From Neckera pumila (lineage: Eukaryota; Streptophyta; Bryopsida; Hypnales; Neckeraceae), in NCBI GenBank assembly GCA_963969595.1, contig OZ018412.1:126501-190500 (forward strand): a DNA stretch of 64,000 bases, read 5' to 3'. The translations under genes and the position numbers were made by a program. The first letter of the stretch is position 1. Every line of letters begins with the position of its first letter. This document shows positions 47,330-57,850 of this stretch, one piece after another. The notes under the pieces were generated by a model that ran no database searches, was not told the origin of the DNA, and was given only the letters and a program-made list of their open reading frames with translations.

Positions 47330-48025
47330 AACTTAATTAATTTTTAGTTCACAAAAGATTTGAAATTCAATAACTTTCTCAACGTAGGTCCAAACACCAC
47401 AAAACAAAGTCCGTGCACCCTACCTTGGCAAGAGCTTTCCAAAGGTTTCAAAAATGCCTCGAGACACCTCACAATTTCTTAGATCTTAGCGTATCAAACA
47501 AACAAATAAACAAAACAAAACAAACAAACAACCTAACTTAAGGTATGGACTAGTGAGCCCTATGCCATTGCCACAACCAATTTTTTTTTAATTTTTTATT
47601 CATATAATAAACTTCAAAATTCAATAACTTTCACACCATAGGTCCAAACGTCATAAAACCAAACCCATGCACCCTTCCTCGCCGAGGGCTTTCCAACGGT
47701 GCCAAGCATGCGGCCAAGGGACGCATGGTTTGAGAGATCTCAACTTAATAAACAAAACAATTAGCCTATCTTAAGGCATGGACTGCTGTTGCCAAATCCA
47801 AAACAAAAGTAAAAACAATTTTCTAATTTTTTAACTCTTAAAAACTTTGAAATTCAATAACTTTTCTACGGGAGGTCGGAACGCCACAAAACAAAGCTTG
47901 TGCACCCCTGCTCACCGAGGGCTTTCCAATGATACTAAGAACGCGGCCAAGAGATGCATGGTCCAGAAAATCTCAACGTAACAACAAAACAAAACAAAAC
48001 CAACAGCCTGTCTTCAAGGTATGGA
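47330..48025 (-). repeat. Tandem array of three family B repeats
   Basis: Three minus-orientation B units in a row (about 47335-47552, 47553-47785, 47786-48025). Each has 'gaaattcaataactttc', 'ccaaacgccacaaaac', 'gtgcacccctcctcgccgagggctttcc', 'gagatctcaac' and a CAAA tract, then 'cttaaggtatgga' or a variant. They stand just upstream of the MSL1-like gene's leader. Confidence 0.8.
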
Positions 48026-48179
48026 TGGATGGATATAGATTAAAATCTTTGAAAGATAGCCTTCTTTTATGACTAATTTGATGGAATAAGGCAAATACAA
48101 TATTATAAAAAGATATAATACAAACAAGCGAAAAATTCAAAAAGGCATTGAGGCATTGAAGGGTTAAATAAATGAGTTA

Positions 48180-48969
48180 TATGCTCTCTCATGAAAAAGG
48201 CGCACTCCAGGAGCCGGTGTGAACACAGCCCAGCGCTTCACCATCCTCGCGCACTTCGAAGAATTGAGAATTCTTGAGAATTTCCTTGAGAATTCTGTTG
48301 CCAAAGCCAAGCTACAATGCTGCTGTATTCAGCCCTGCAAATTCCAAGCACAGATTTCCGTGCCTTCTCTTTGCTGCGATGGTTATGCCAAGTGCCTCTT
48401 CTTGTGGAAGGTTCCGGAGCTAGCTTGCATGCTTCAACAGTGTCTGAATTGGTACATTGTATGTATATATTCGAAACATCGTCGGTCCTTAAAGATTTTC
48501 CTCATCTCATCTCCGTTGTGACGATCGAAGTGCTCCATGAACTGGGAGTTAGTTCCTTGGGACAGATTTTGCTGTTTGGAGATCTGAAAAGACAAGGATG
48601 AAAGATATGCAGGTTTATGTAGCGTTTTCGAAGGGTATCCTGTTGCAAGTCGACTCTTATGTCCATGGATTGGTGATTCCGTGAATTTGTTTGCGTGACA
48701 ATGCCTCCTCCAGCAGTAGTTTTGTTCTTTTGTAATATGGCATCAGACACGGATGTATCAAGGAGTCGTGGCTGGGGTTGAATGGTGCTCATTGTTGGCT
48801 TCATCACTACACCCTAAGTTCAGGTTTTTGTTTGAGCGGGTTTCTTGAATTCAAAGTGTCATGAAGGCTTGTGCTTAGCATTGATCTTGGAAGGCGTTAC
48901 CATGCGGAAGTATTAAGAGGGTTTTTTCTGGTGCAATCCTGAGAAAATCGGTGATGATACTGATACGGA
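48180..48969 (+). promoter_or_regulatory. Probable 5' leader of the MSL1-like gene
   Basis: Composition becomes gene-like at about 48190. Upstream frames of about 100 codons (48219-48521 and 48317-48601) precede the assigned start. They show no targeting-peptide character or match that I recognise, so I treat them as upstream ORFs or chance. An in-frame TGA at 48961-48963 isolates the main frame from upstream unless splicing bypasses it. Confidence 0.4.
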
Positions 48970-51900
48970 ATGATGACTCTGCGGATGCGGGAGATCATTC
49001 AAATGGACGCTGCAGCAAGCAGATTGCAGCCCCTTGCGATCAAGCCCTTCAAGCTGAGAGTCATCTCAAGGCATGCCACTCCAGTTAACTTCTTAGTCTG
49101 GAATGGGAGGCAACAACATCATCACCATCCGTGGGGGTCTCATTACAAGTTGGCCCTGCAGGACGTTCCGAGCTGGTCAATGGGCACAAGCTGTGCGTCC
49201 TTTGGCACGACACCCAGAAGAAGGGATCCAAGCTTTCTTGAGATTAGGGCTACGGCTTCTCTTATTAAATCCGGTTTTGGGTTTATTAAAGGGTGTGGGC
49301 ATGCCAGAAGGCTTTTTTTGTATCTGCTTCCCAAGTGCGTGGGCATTGCAAGGGATAGAGAAGGTGCTTTGGTTGTTGTGCGCCCTGGGAGCACAGCTGT
49401 CGTGCTTTCAATTGTGGCTTGGATTGTGTTGCCAAACATGTTACGTCGAATGTACTCCTACATGGAAACTGCTCCAACCACAAAGATGCTGATCGGACAT
49501 ACACCGCTGGAGAAAGTGCTGGAAAGGGTGCCATATGAGCTTAGTATGTGTGGAGCTCTGGAGGACCCCGCCCGATTGCTTGCAGCACTTGTTGCCTTCT
49601 CCCACATGTAAGAGTTAGCACCTTCCCTAACCAACTCTTAGATCAATGCGAGTCAGCAGCCATGCGGAATGTTTTAAATTGTTGTTGCTTATGGCACAGT
49701 GCGACGTGCGTACTGGAAGCTGGAGTATACTGTTTGTTCTCACTTTAAGCATTCTAACATATGTAGGAGTGTGATTTTTGGGAGATGTAATGAGATGTAG
49801 AAAGATCTTTGGAGTACAAGAGCTGAGTCTGTGTAGATCAAATTTTTATCTCTGTGGACGAATTTCTTATGCAATTATGAAGGAGGAGTTGTAGATCATT
49901 ATACGTGACAGTGGCAACCCCATTTCTATTCAAATATCAGTGACCGTAGGCATTTAGTCAAGCCATGCCTACACCAGTTGCTGATGAGTCCAACCAAGTA
50001 GATGTGTAGATGAGTTGTTGGAAGTAGGGGTCAGAGTAGGGTCTCTACTTTCGTAAACAAAAGTTTCTGACATTCGGACCAATTTCTTCATATTCACGCT
50101 GCTTTCTCTTCTATCTTACATTGCGAGGAATTACGAATTCAAGGTTTATCTTGTAGTGCTGACCATCCGGCAGTAATGATGGTTTTTAAGCTTTGTAAAG
50201 CCGATCAATGCTGTCTCCACTTCAATCTGCTGTTTTGATGGGTTGTCAGGGCATACACGGTGGCACCCACATCCGTGGCGGCAAATTATCTAACACAGAT
50301 CTGGAGTGGGGCCACAGTTGTGTGCATGGTTTGGTTCCTATACCGTTGGAAAACAAATGTATTTGCACGAATTGTCACGGGGAAGTCATTTGCTGGACCT
50401 GACAAGGAGCGTTACCTGACCATGGATCACTTGTCATCGCTGGGGTTACTCATCCTGGGCTGCATGGCCGTAGCTGAAGCCTGTGGAATGGCTGTGCAAT
50501 CAGTCTTGACTGTGGGAGGTATAGGAGGTGCGCACCAATTACCAAGATGGATTTGGTTGTCGCCTTTCTCTCAAAAAGGATTTTGGATGTCTGAAATTTT
50601 TTTTTTTGTCCGTGAGGTCATGTTTAAATATGCACATTGATGATTTTATTTGGTGAAAGTGCATCTGTGAATATAATGAACATCCTTGTTCGTCAGTGGC
50701 AATTTAATGGTGCAGGAGTAGCAACGGCTTTTGCTGCCAAGGACGTAATGGGGAACATGCTTTGTGGTGTTGGACTCCAGTTCTCGAGGCCGTTTTCAAT
50801 CGGTGACTTTATAACAGTACACTTCGTAACGATCCCCAACAGACGCTTCATTCTCGCTGGTCTTTGGGACAGATCTAGTTACTCTTCTTTTCTCCCCTTC
50901 TTCTACACTTACTAGATCTGAGTCTTACAGCTGCTCACCTTTATTTTGCGAATCTACGTCCTTGAGTGTGAAAAATTTGCCTTTCTCTCCAAGTCTAAAT
51001 GTCTCTCCAAATTCACATGAACTCTTTGCTGACCTGAGTGTAGAATTACCAGAATGGGGTGCTGAGGAATCATGGGAAGGGATTATGGGAGTTCAAAAGA
51101 TTCCACTATTAAATTCTTTCAAACTGCCCATGATCCCTCCAACGATCCCTCAAATCCACATTCTGTTAGTGTAGTAATTTGAGTTGCATTACCTGGCGCC
51201 TTCATTGAATTCAATCCTAGAGCAGATTAATGCACTGAGAAGAAATTGTGTGGAACATGTAGCTCATTCATGAAAGTGGTCCAAGAGCGGGGCGGCCAGT
51301 AGCGTCGTATGCAAACTTTGAACTGTTTAATGATGGACCGTCTCCAGTTCCAGCCGTAGACGTGAGCTACTCCATTACTGACACGAATTAGTTAATTCTG
51401 ATGTAAGTGATGAGTAAATATGCATGGTTTGTGTCAAGGCCAATTCACATGGTTTGTGATTCATAATAAAGTATGCCAGACTGCACTACTGTCAACATTC
51501 CAACAACTTTTGTCACGTCTAACATAAAATGATATTTACGTTGTGAAAGATTCTAAAACGGCGAAGTTTCTGGGTGGGATGGCAGGCTGGACCTGTGACT
51601 GGTCAGGTGGTAGAGATGGGCATACACTCTACTCTGTTGTTGAATACAGACAAGTTTCCCATCATTGTTCCCAACTCGTTCTTCTCCAGCCAGGTGATTC
51701 CTTGATGGCTTCCTAAAACCATTCCTGTAAATAAAAACCGAATGTTCCTTGCAATGACACCGAAACCAAATCTTCTTCCAAAATGTGTCTGGCAGGTGAT
51801 TGTTAACAAGTCTCGTGTGCAATGGAGAGGAATGGCATTTTCTCTGCCGATACGGCTTCAGGATTTAAACAGAGTGCCGACCATATCGGCTGAAGTGCGC

Positions 51901-53050
51901 AAGATGCTGACCGAACACCCGAAAGTTTACTTAGAGACTGAACTCCCTCGGTGTCACGTCAGCAGAGTTGGGGGACTATCGTTGGAACTGAACGTGACTT
52001 GCAATCTCAAACCTATGGTACAGTGCTCAACTCTCACCACTTTGCACAATGGTTATGTATTCCTTCAAATATCCACATTAGAAGAAAACATTGCAGATGC
52101 AGTCACGGAGTCCCATTTAATGTCCCAGTAGTTGACCATCTTAGTTGCAAAAACTTATTTACTTCTGAGGATTCAGAGTGTGTGCCAACAAAAAAAATGA
52201 TCACATAGTACATCTATCATCATGCAAGTCATTCAGAGTTGTCCAATAGTGAATACAAGAAACTAAGAGTCTTGAGGCCATATAGCTAGGATAGATTTGT
52301 CCATAGTTACAAGAAGAAATTTATTTCGGTAGAGGTGAAAGATCACTAATTACTTTGATTAGGTCAACCCGAGGGCGTTTCAAATGAATCACTAAATTTC
52401 ACGTAGTTCTTCATTTTGAAGTAGTTAAGCTCTATAACCTACTATTTATTCCTTTTTGAATTTTTGAAAAGTTGTCAACCTTGCAATTTTTGTTGTCCTC
52501 TGAACGCATCCTCTAGAAAGCTTCATGTATACTACATTTGATCTGTTTCTATTGAATTGCTATTTTAATCATTTTTGTTACTACAATTTTTTCAAACAAA
52601 ATGATAGTAAAAAAAATCATAATAACAAAAAAAATTTAAACCAATTCATATCAGTTTATTCATTTTTTTCATTGTGGAGAATGTGGGATGTAGATTATTA
52701 CCTTGGAAAAATACTAAAATTTTGAAATGTATGCTTTACTGTAGGAAACTAATGAAGTTTGTCCAAGTTAGGACATGATTTGTCGTTTCAGGGTCAAGGC
52801 CTAGGCCGCAGGCAGTGGGTAGGCGCATTGCATGCCTGCGATATACATCCTGCCTTTGCTCAGGAAGAGGGGATATTTTATTCAATTCTCTTATCGAAGG
52901 TGCCTGGCTTTGATGCAGGGAACAGACGAATTCCTAACGACAGAGGAAGCTCTTCTGATAGAGGTTGCCCAAATTGTCGTGAAGTCTGGGGCGCTACTTG
53001 GTTCTGATACCAGTCCTTGTTCTCTGTCCGGGGGATGTTCAGGGTCATAA
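48970..53050 (+). CDS. MscS-like mechanosensitive ion channel, organellar MSL1 type
   Basis: Six exons, 48970-49607, 50250-50527, 50716-50816, 51586-51693, 51796-52017 and 52919-53050, all GT-AG, join in frame to 492 aa; Arabidopsis MSL1 is about the same size. The first 125 residues or so are rich in Arg and Lys and poor in acidic residues up to about 80, as in a mitochondrial or plastid transit peptide. Hydrophobic segments lie at about 141-158, 200-218, 230-245 and 273-291, followed by the pore helix 297-322 with the MscS signature VGGIGGVATAFAAKD and LQFSRPFSIGD (326-336). The beta domain carries GQVVEMGIHST, FPIIVPNSFFSSQ and VNKSRVQWRG. The family opens under membrane tension and releases ions from bacteria-derived compartments; MSL1 acts in the inner mitochondrial membrane. 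The alternative Met2, Met6 or Met12, or a further 5' exon, cannot be excluded. No frame break or missing core residue was seen. Confidence 0.93.
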
Positions 53051-53512
53051 CCTTCTTGATTAATTAGTTGCCTATGCACCCTTGCAAAAGTATGAATGAA
53101 GGTTTCTTTGTCCAGAGCATCATGAACTCAAAATATGGAGCTTTGCCAGCATCTGGAATTTTTTTGCTCAGTTCATTCGTGTGCCTTTACAGTGATTGTG
53201 AGGCTTTTGAAACAAGCCTCTATACTATGAGAGGCTTTGTCCCTATAACACTAGCTTGCTACTCAAACTTCTATCAATGCAAATCCTCCTAGCCTTCAGT
53301 TTGGTCAAGAGCCAATAAACAAATTGATGCGGTGATGCATTCTACAATGATTCTGAGACTTTCAAAATAATATAAATTTGATATAGCCATGGCTTAGTTA
53401 GTAGAACTACCCCTGACCTAAGATCAACGTTACTCTTCTTCTGGTGTGTCGTAGTAGTGAATAGTAGGGAGTGTGCAACCTCTCCATTGTTGTAAACTAG
53501 TGCAGTGATTCT
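53051..53512. other. 3' flank of the MSL1-like gene
   Basis: Presumed 3' untranslated region and downstream DNA. The 74-codon frame at 53068-53292 is not supported as a gene. Confidence 0.4.
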
Positions 53513-54445
53513 TTAACCCCTAAAGGACCAACATGCGTTTTTTGGCTGTATAGAAATTTTGGGCAGGTACGTGTGACTAGAGATATCCATATTTGAGGCT
53601 GAAATTTTAATAGAAGGTGGGGGCAAGGAATATCTTCATGTATACCAAGTTTCATGACATTTCAAAATACGAGTCAAAAGGTGTGACCTGATATGTTACT
53701 TTTTTTTGTAACCGGGCAGTTTGGGCAGATCAGAAAAAATCATTTTTTCCGGATTTTTTTTTTTAAAATTGGTTCTTTACATTTATATATACTTAAAAAG
53801 CTTTGAGTCACTCCATTTCAATCAATGAGTCAAAAGTTATGAGGGTTTTTGGTTTGCGGGCAGTTATGGATTCTCTACTCTAAAAAAAACTTTAAAGCCG
53901 TTTATTTAACTCAATTTTCAATATTTTTGGAAAAAAATAAAATCTTAGGATGTAGATTGATTATTACAACATTACAACCATTGGGATTGGCATTTTTAAA
54001 TTTCATGATTAAACTTTTAACAATTTAGTATTTTGAGTCATTTTCTACTTCTTTCTACTTACTATTTTTTTCCTATATGTTGTACAATTCCAAATGATGT
54101 GAAATTTTTCATGCATATAGACAACTTGTTTAGAAAGCTGAATTCAAAGAAGCACCACCTTTATCGGCATTTTTTCATTGAAAAGTGAGCTTGCAAAGTG
54201 CAGCTGCCCGGTTTTTCGCAGGATTGAAAAAATGGTTTTCAAGACTTTGAATGCTTATATCTTATGATCCACACGGTGGAATTTTCTGAAATTTTTACCA
54301 CATGTTTTCAAAATATCATACTACAAGATCCTACGGTTACATGTGTCAAAAATTGTTTTTTTTCCAAAAGTTTGGTAGTTGTATTAGAAATGGCAGTTTT
54401 GAAGCGTTTTTGGTGATTACATAGTCATGAAACTTTAGGGGTTAA
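53513..54445 (-). mobile_element. Family A TTAA element, divergent full-length copy
   Basis: A 933-bp element from TTAACCCCTAAAGGACC to AAACTTTAGGGGTTAA. The order of blocks is as in other minus-orientation copies ('gggcaggtacgtgtg', 'aaaagctttgagtcactccatttcaat', 'ctacaagatcctacggttacatgtg', 'aaatggcagttttgaagcgtttttgg'), but the sequence is clearly diverged and the GTCCCC palindrome is not kept. It therefore represents a subfamily. Confidence 0.85.
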
Positions 54446-54601
54446 TAATGTTAGGTGGGACTTGGAAATCAGGAAAAGGATTAAAAAGATGTTTCTCTTG
54501 AATTGAGAATATTATCAATAAGATTGAGAAGAAGACTACCTCTGAACCTAAGGCAAATATCAATAAAAGAGCACTTGGGGTTTGTAACCTATTACTTTGT
54601 A

Positions 54602-55017
54602 TTAAGGTAGGATGCTCTAAAAGCGACCGGCTTCTTCAAATCAACCCTACAAAATTATACTGAATAGATATGAGTTGGTCTTTGAATGGACCACTTTACT
54701 CATTGATTGACCCCCCCAAAAAAGTATTCTTTATTGCAAGAGCCAATCATTGGCCTTGATTTCCTCAAATCACTTTAGAAGTTGTAAGTGGATGCATTTT
54801 GGGAGACCTAGGATCACAGATAGGTACCTACAACAGAAATCTTTGAAAATTCATATCTAATTCAAAAATGCTTCAAAAAATATGAGACCACTTGTGTTAC
54901 GTTCTTCATCCATTTTCCTTTCTTTGAAAAATGAGTGAAAAATATTTCTATTCATACAAACCTACAAAAAAGGCGGATCAATCCTTAAATGGTCGCTTTC
55001 AGAGCATCCTACCTTAA
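54602..55017. mobile_element. TIR element, family G
   Basis: Inverted ends TTAAGGTAGGATGCTCTAAA (continuing AGCGACC) and GGTCGCTTTCAGAGCATCC (continuing TACCTTAA), about 27 bases with few mismatches. TTAA is found at both borders, but because it is palindromic it may belong to the TIR. Length about 416 bp. A diverged relative without clear ends lies at 55130-55420. Confidence 0.8.
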
Positions 55018-55129
55018 CTGCAAGCTTACACATGGATGATCACTATTGTATGGGTTGGGAAAGTCTTTATTTTCCATAGAATTATACAGGTGTGATGAAT
55101 CCTGACATTAAGGTGGAGGTTGTAAAACA

Positions 55130-55629
55130 AAGCGGGCATTAAGAATGGACCCTATAAATGGCTGTGAAATGGACATGAGTTGGTTCTAAAATTGACCAAT
55201 ATAGTCATTGAATGATTCAAGGAAAAAAGCATTTTGAATTGCAAGAGCCATCCATTCTCTTTGCTTTCCCCATTTTTATTTAGAATTGCAAATGAACCAT
55301 CTATGAAAGAATTAGGCTCACAAATAGGGACCTACAACCCAACTCGTTTGAAAATTTATAAGTAATTCTAAAATACTCGGAAAAATGTAACACCTTGCTC
55401 GTCCTCTTGAAGTCATTCCAGGGGTGCATGTAAAAAAACAAAAGACCCTCGCAAATTTTGTGCCTGATTAATTTATCTTCTAAAACTCTTGGTGTAAAAG
55501 ATATGAATTCCAAATTATCTAATTTTATCATGGGTGGCAAATCAAAAACTCCAACATTTTTTGCAGGGGTAAAATCAGGGATGAGCAAAGGATTAGTTCC
55601 CCTTGGCCCTAATTTAGCTGGAAGCTCAG
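55130..55629. repeat. Diverged relatives of families G and L
   Basis: 55130-55420 follows the internal order of family G ('gacatgagttggttctaaaattgaccaat', 'attgcaagagccatccattctctttg', 'aatagggacctacaaccc'). 55470-55610 matches repeat L at 18230-18380. The minus-strand frame 55301-55657 is made of these repeats. Confidence 0.55.
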
Positions 55630-56056
55630 TAAGGTAGAACCACCTATACCCAACCAAGGACTGATATCCAACCTGAAGTATTCATCTATTTGCAACTAAG
55701 GCTGGAACAGATTTCCAACCAAAGCTTGGAATGCATGTTTCCTCTTTTTTAAGGTTAGGACTAATGAGGTCATGACGCATGTTCCAAAATAGTGAGCAAG
55801 AAAGTAGTAAGTAGTAAGTGGGAATGTAGTTCTTTGAATGATCGGAATTGCAAGACTCTAGACTTTGGCCATGGATTTTGCCTACTTTTTGCCTTCTAAA
55901 AAACACAGTAATTTCAATTTTGACAATAAAATTATAGAAAAATTGGAGTTCCCATATTTCTTATCTCACTACAAAGGAAAAATATGTTTCCTCTCATACT
56001 CCTTATCGTGTATTGTAGAATTGCTTAAATGATTGGGTATGGGTAGTTCTACCTTA
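55630..56056. mobile_element. TIR element, family H copy 2
   Basis: About 427 bp, ends TAAGGTAGAACCACCTATACCC and GGGTATGGGTAGTTCTACCTTA. Same end style as 13016-13376. It is immediately adjacent to the G/L block, so this interval is a cluster of elements with TAAGGT.G ends. Confidence 0.75.
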
Positions 56057-56269
56057 CAATATAGCCAAGGGGCTAAAACATAGAATTGAACCTCAAAAAC
56101 CTATTAAAAATGACGGACTTTGGCCCATAATGGTTGCACATAGATTAGTGCATTAGTTCAAGGCTTGGTTCAGAGAATTGCATGGAGAAGCACTGATCCA
56201 TGAGGTAATTTATCTAAGGTAAGGCAATCTAATTGCACTATTTTGTGTAGATATTTTAACTTACAGCAA

Positions 56270-56535
56270 GACGTTAAACCCATTGGACAAAGTGGGACCA
56301 CCAGGGTGAAACGCAGGAATTTTATCCCAAGGGAAAATGCAGGAATTTTTTATTTTTCACACATGAATTTCTTTGCAAATTCTGAATTCATATTTGCAAT
56401 CCGAGGCCCCAAATTAGCTAGGAGAGGTCTAGAGATATCCTAGACACAACTCAAAATAGGGGGCTTTTTTTACATTTATTTTCAATTCCTGCATTTTACG
56501 CTGTTGGTTCCACTTCGTGGAATGGGTTTAACGTC
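56270..56535. mobile_element. TIR element with repeat L interior
   Basis: Ends GACGTTAAACCCATTGGAC and GTGGAATGGGTTTAACGTC are inverted with few mismatches. The interior is repeat L in reverse order ('cctgcattttacgctg' and 'atgcaggaattttttattttt' also pair). About 266 bp. This suggests that repeat L is the body of a TIR transposon whose ends are lost at the other two sites. Confidence 0.7.
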
Positions 56536-56585
56536 ATGCTAACTTCCATAGGAGGATTGATTGACATAGAAAAAGACATTGGGCA

Positions 56586-57006
56586 AATCCATACCTTAAA
56601 TTTGGCTGGCTGGCTGGCTGTTTGTTTTGTTTTGTTTTTGTTACGTTGAAATCTCATGGACTGTGCATCCCCCAGTGGGGTGCTTGATACCATTGGAAAG
56701 CTCTCGGCAAGGAAGGGTGCACGGGCTTGGTTTTGTGGTGTTTGGACCTACAATGCGGAAGTTATTGAATTTCAAAGTATTTATGGGTCAAACAATTAGA
56801 AAATTACTTTTACTTTGATTTTGGTTGCGTTCTTGGTCCCTTTGGAAAGCTCTTGGTAAGAAGGGGTGGGCGGGCTTGGTTTTGTGGTGTTTGGAATGAC
56901 GATGTGAAAGATATTGAATTTCAAAGTTTTTATTATGATGTTTTGGAAAATTAGACAATTATTTTTACTATGATTTTGGTTGTGGCAACGGCACAGGGCA
57001 CACAAG
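56586..57006 (+). repeat. Family B repeat with internal duplication
   Basis: Begins 'atccataccttaaatttgg', then a GGCT tract and GTTTT tract, 'gaaatctcatggactgtgcatcccc', two copies of the core ('ggaaagctctcggcaaggaagggtgcacggg' and 'ggaaagctcttggtaagaaggggtgggcggg'), and the end 'ggttgtggcaacggcacagggcacac'. Same duplicated layout as 12090-12532. Confidence 0.8.
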
Positions 57007-57850
57007 TGAATAATAAGTTAGACCAATTTTCAAGTTTTGAGGTCCCTTGCAACTAGGGCCAGCATCAATTGAGTCCGTGTCTGGACTCTGCAGATCAAAT
57101 GTATAAAACAAGGGTGCATAGTATTTTGAGTTTGTGTAAGTTCTAGTGGCTACCAAAGGATTCTACAAATGGCACAATGGCATCAAGTCCGATGAATCAG
57201 CTTACGTCATGCCCAGGTGGACCATGTCTCAGAATTCTTGGGGATTGCCGACCACCCAGTGCCCCTGGCATAATGCCAAATCCCACACACTGTTCTTGGG
57301 GACATGAGACTTGTTGGAGGGGAACTTGGGGCCTCCTTACATGTATCGGTGGGTAGGTGCAGTCAACAATGCCGAAATATAGAAGGCACTTTTATGTTCC
57401 TTCTACAGTGTTTGATAGACCAGGATCGGTAAAACTCTCCTCCTCCTAAACCGCTTGCTGATCAATCGGTGCTACTGTGTTTGTCCTCTAGTTGCTTTTT
57501 CTGCCCACTGGGCCAACATGTAAGCCCGCCCTTAGATCTTCAACCTACAGGATAACAGGACGATTTGGGGAACATGTTGCCGCTTGCCTGGGATGTTAAA
57601 ATTTGGAAACTTGGAATTGGCATATTTGGAAAGTCTCCAACTCCCTTCGCCCGGACAGCTTGTCACAGAGTACAAAAGGAACCGCTAGTACAGAATGGGA
57701 GCCATGTTTTTGCACTTAAGGTGTCTGGTATGGGGAAGGGAACTATGCAACTGGTAAGGGAAGTGCTGTGTAATTTTGGGCACCTTTTGTATGAGTGAGA
57801 AAAAAAAATTCTCCCCTCCCATGGAAAGCTTGGGGGTCCTTGCCCAAAGT
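57007..57850. other. Higher-GC stretch, no gene recognised
   Basis: An open stretch on the plus strand at 57140-57304 (about 55 codons, ending TGA) contains GFYKWHNGIKSDESAYVMPRW and has a protein-like mix, but there is no start, family match or splice partner that I can identify. The 77-codon frame at 57565-57798 is equally unsupported. This may be a gene relic. Confidence 0.35.

Noticed and set aside
49103..49492. 129-codon plus-strand frame in the MSL1 exon 1 region
   Set aside because: Out of frame with the channel motifs; shadow of exon 1.
50860..51585. Broken MscS gene (the beta domain seemed missing after IGDFIT)
   Set aside because: A 108-base exon at 51586-51693 restores the conserved GQVVEMG...PNSFFSSQ segment in frame, so the gene is intact.
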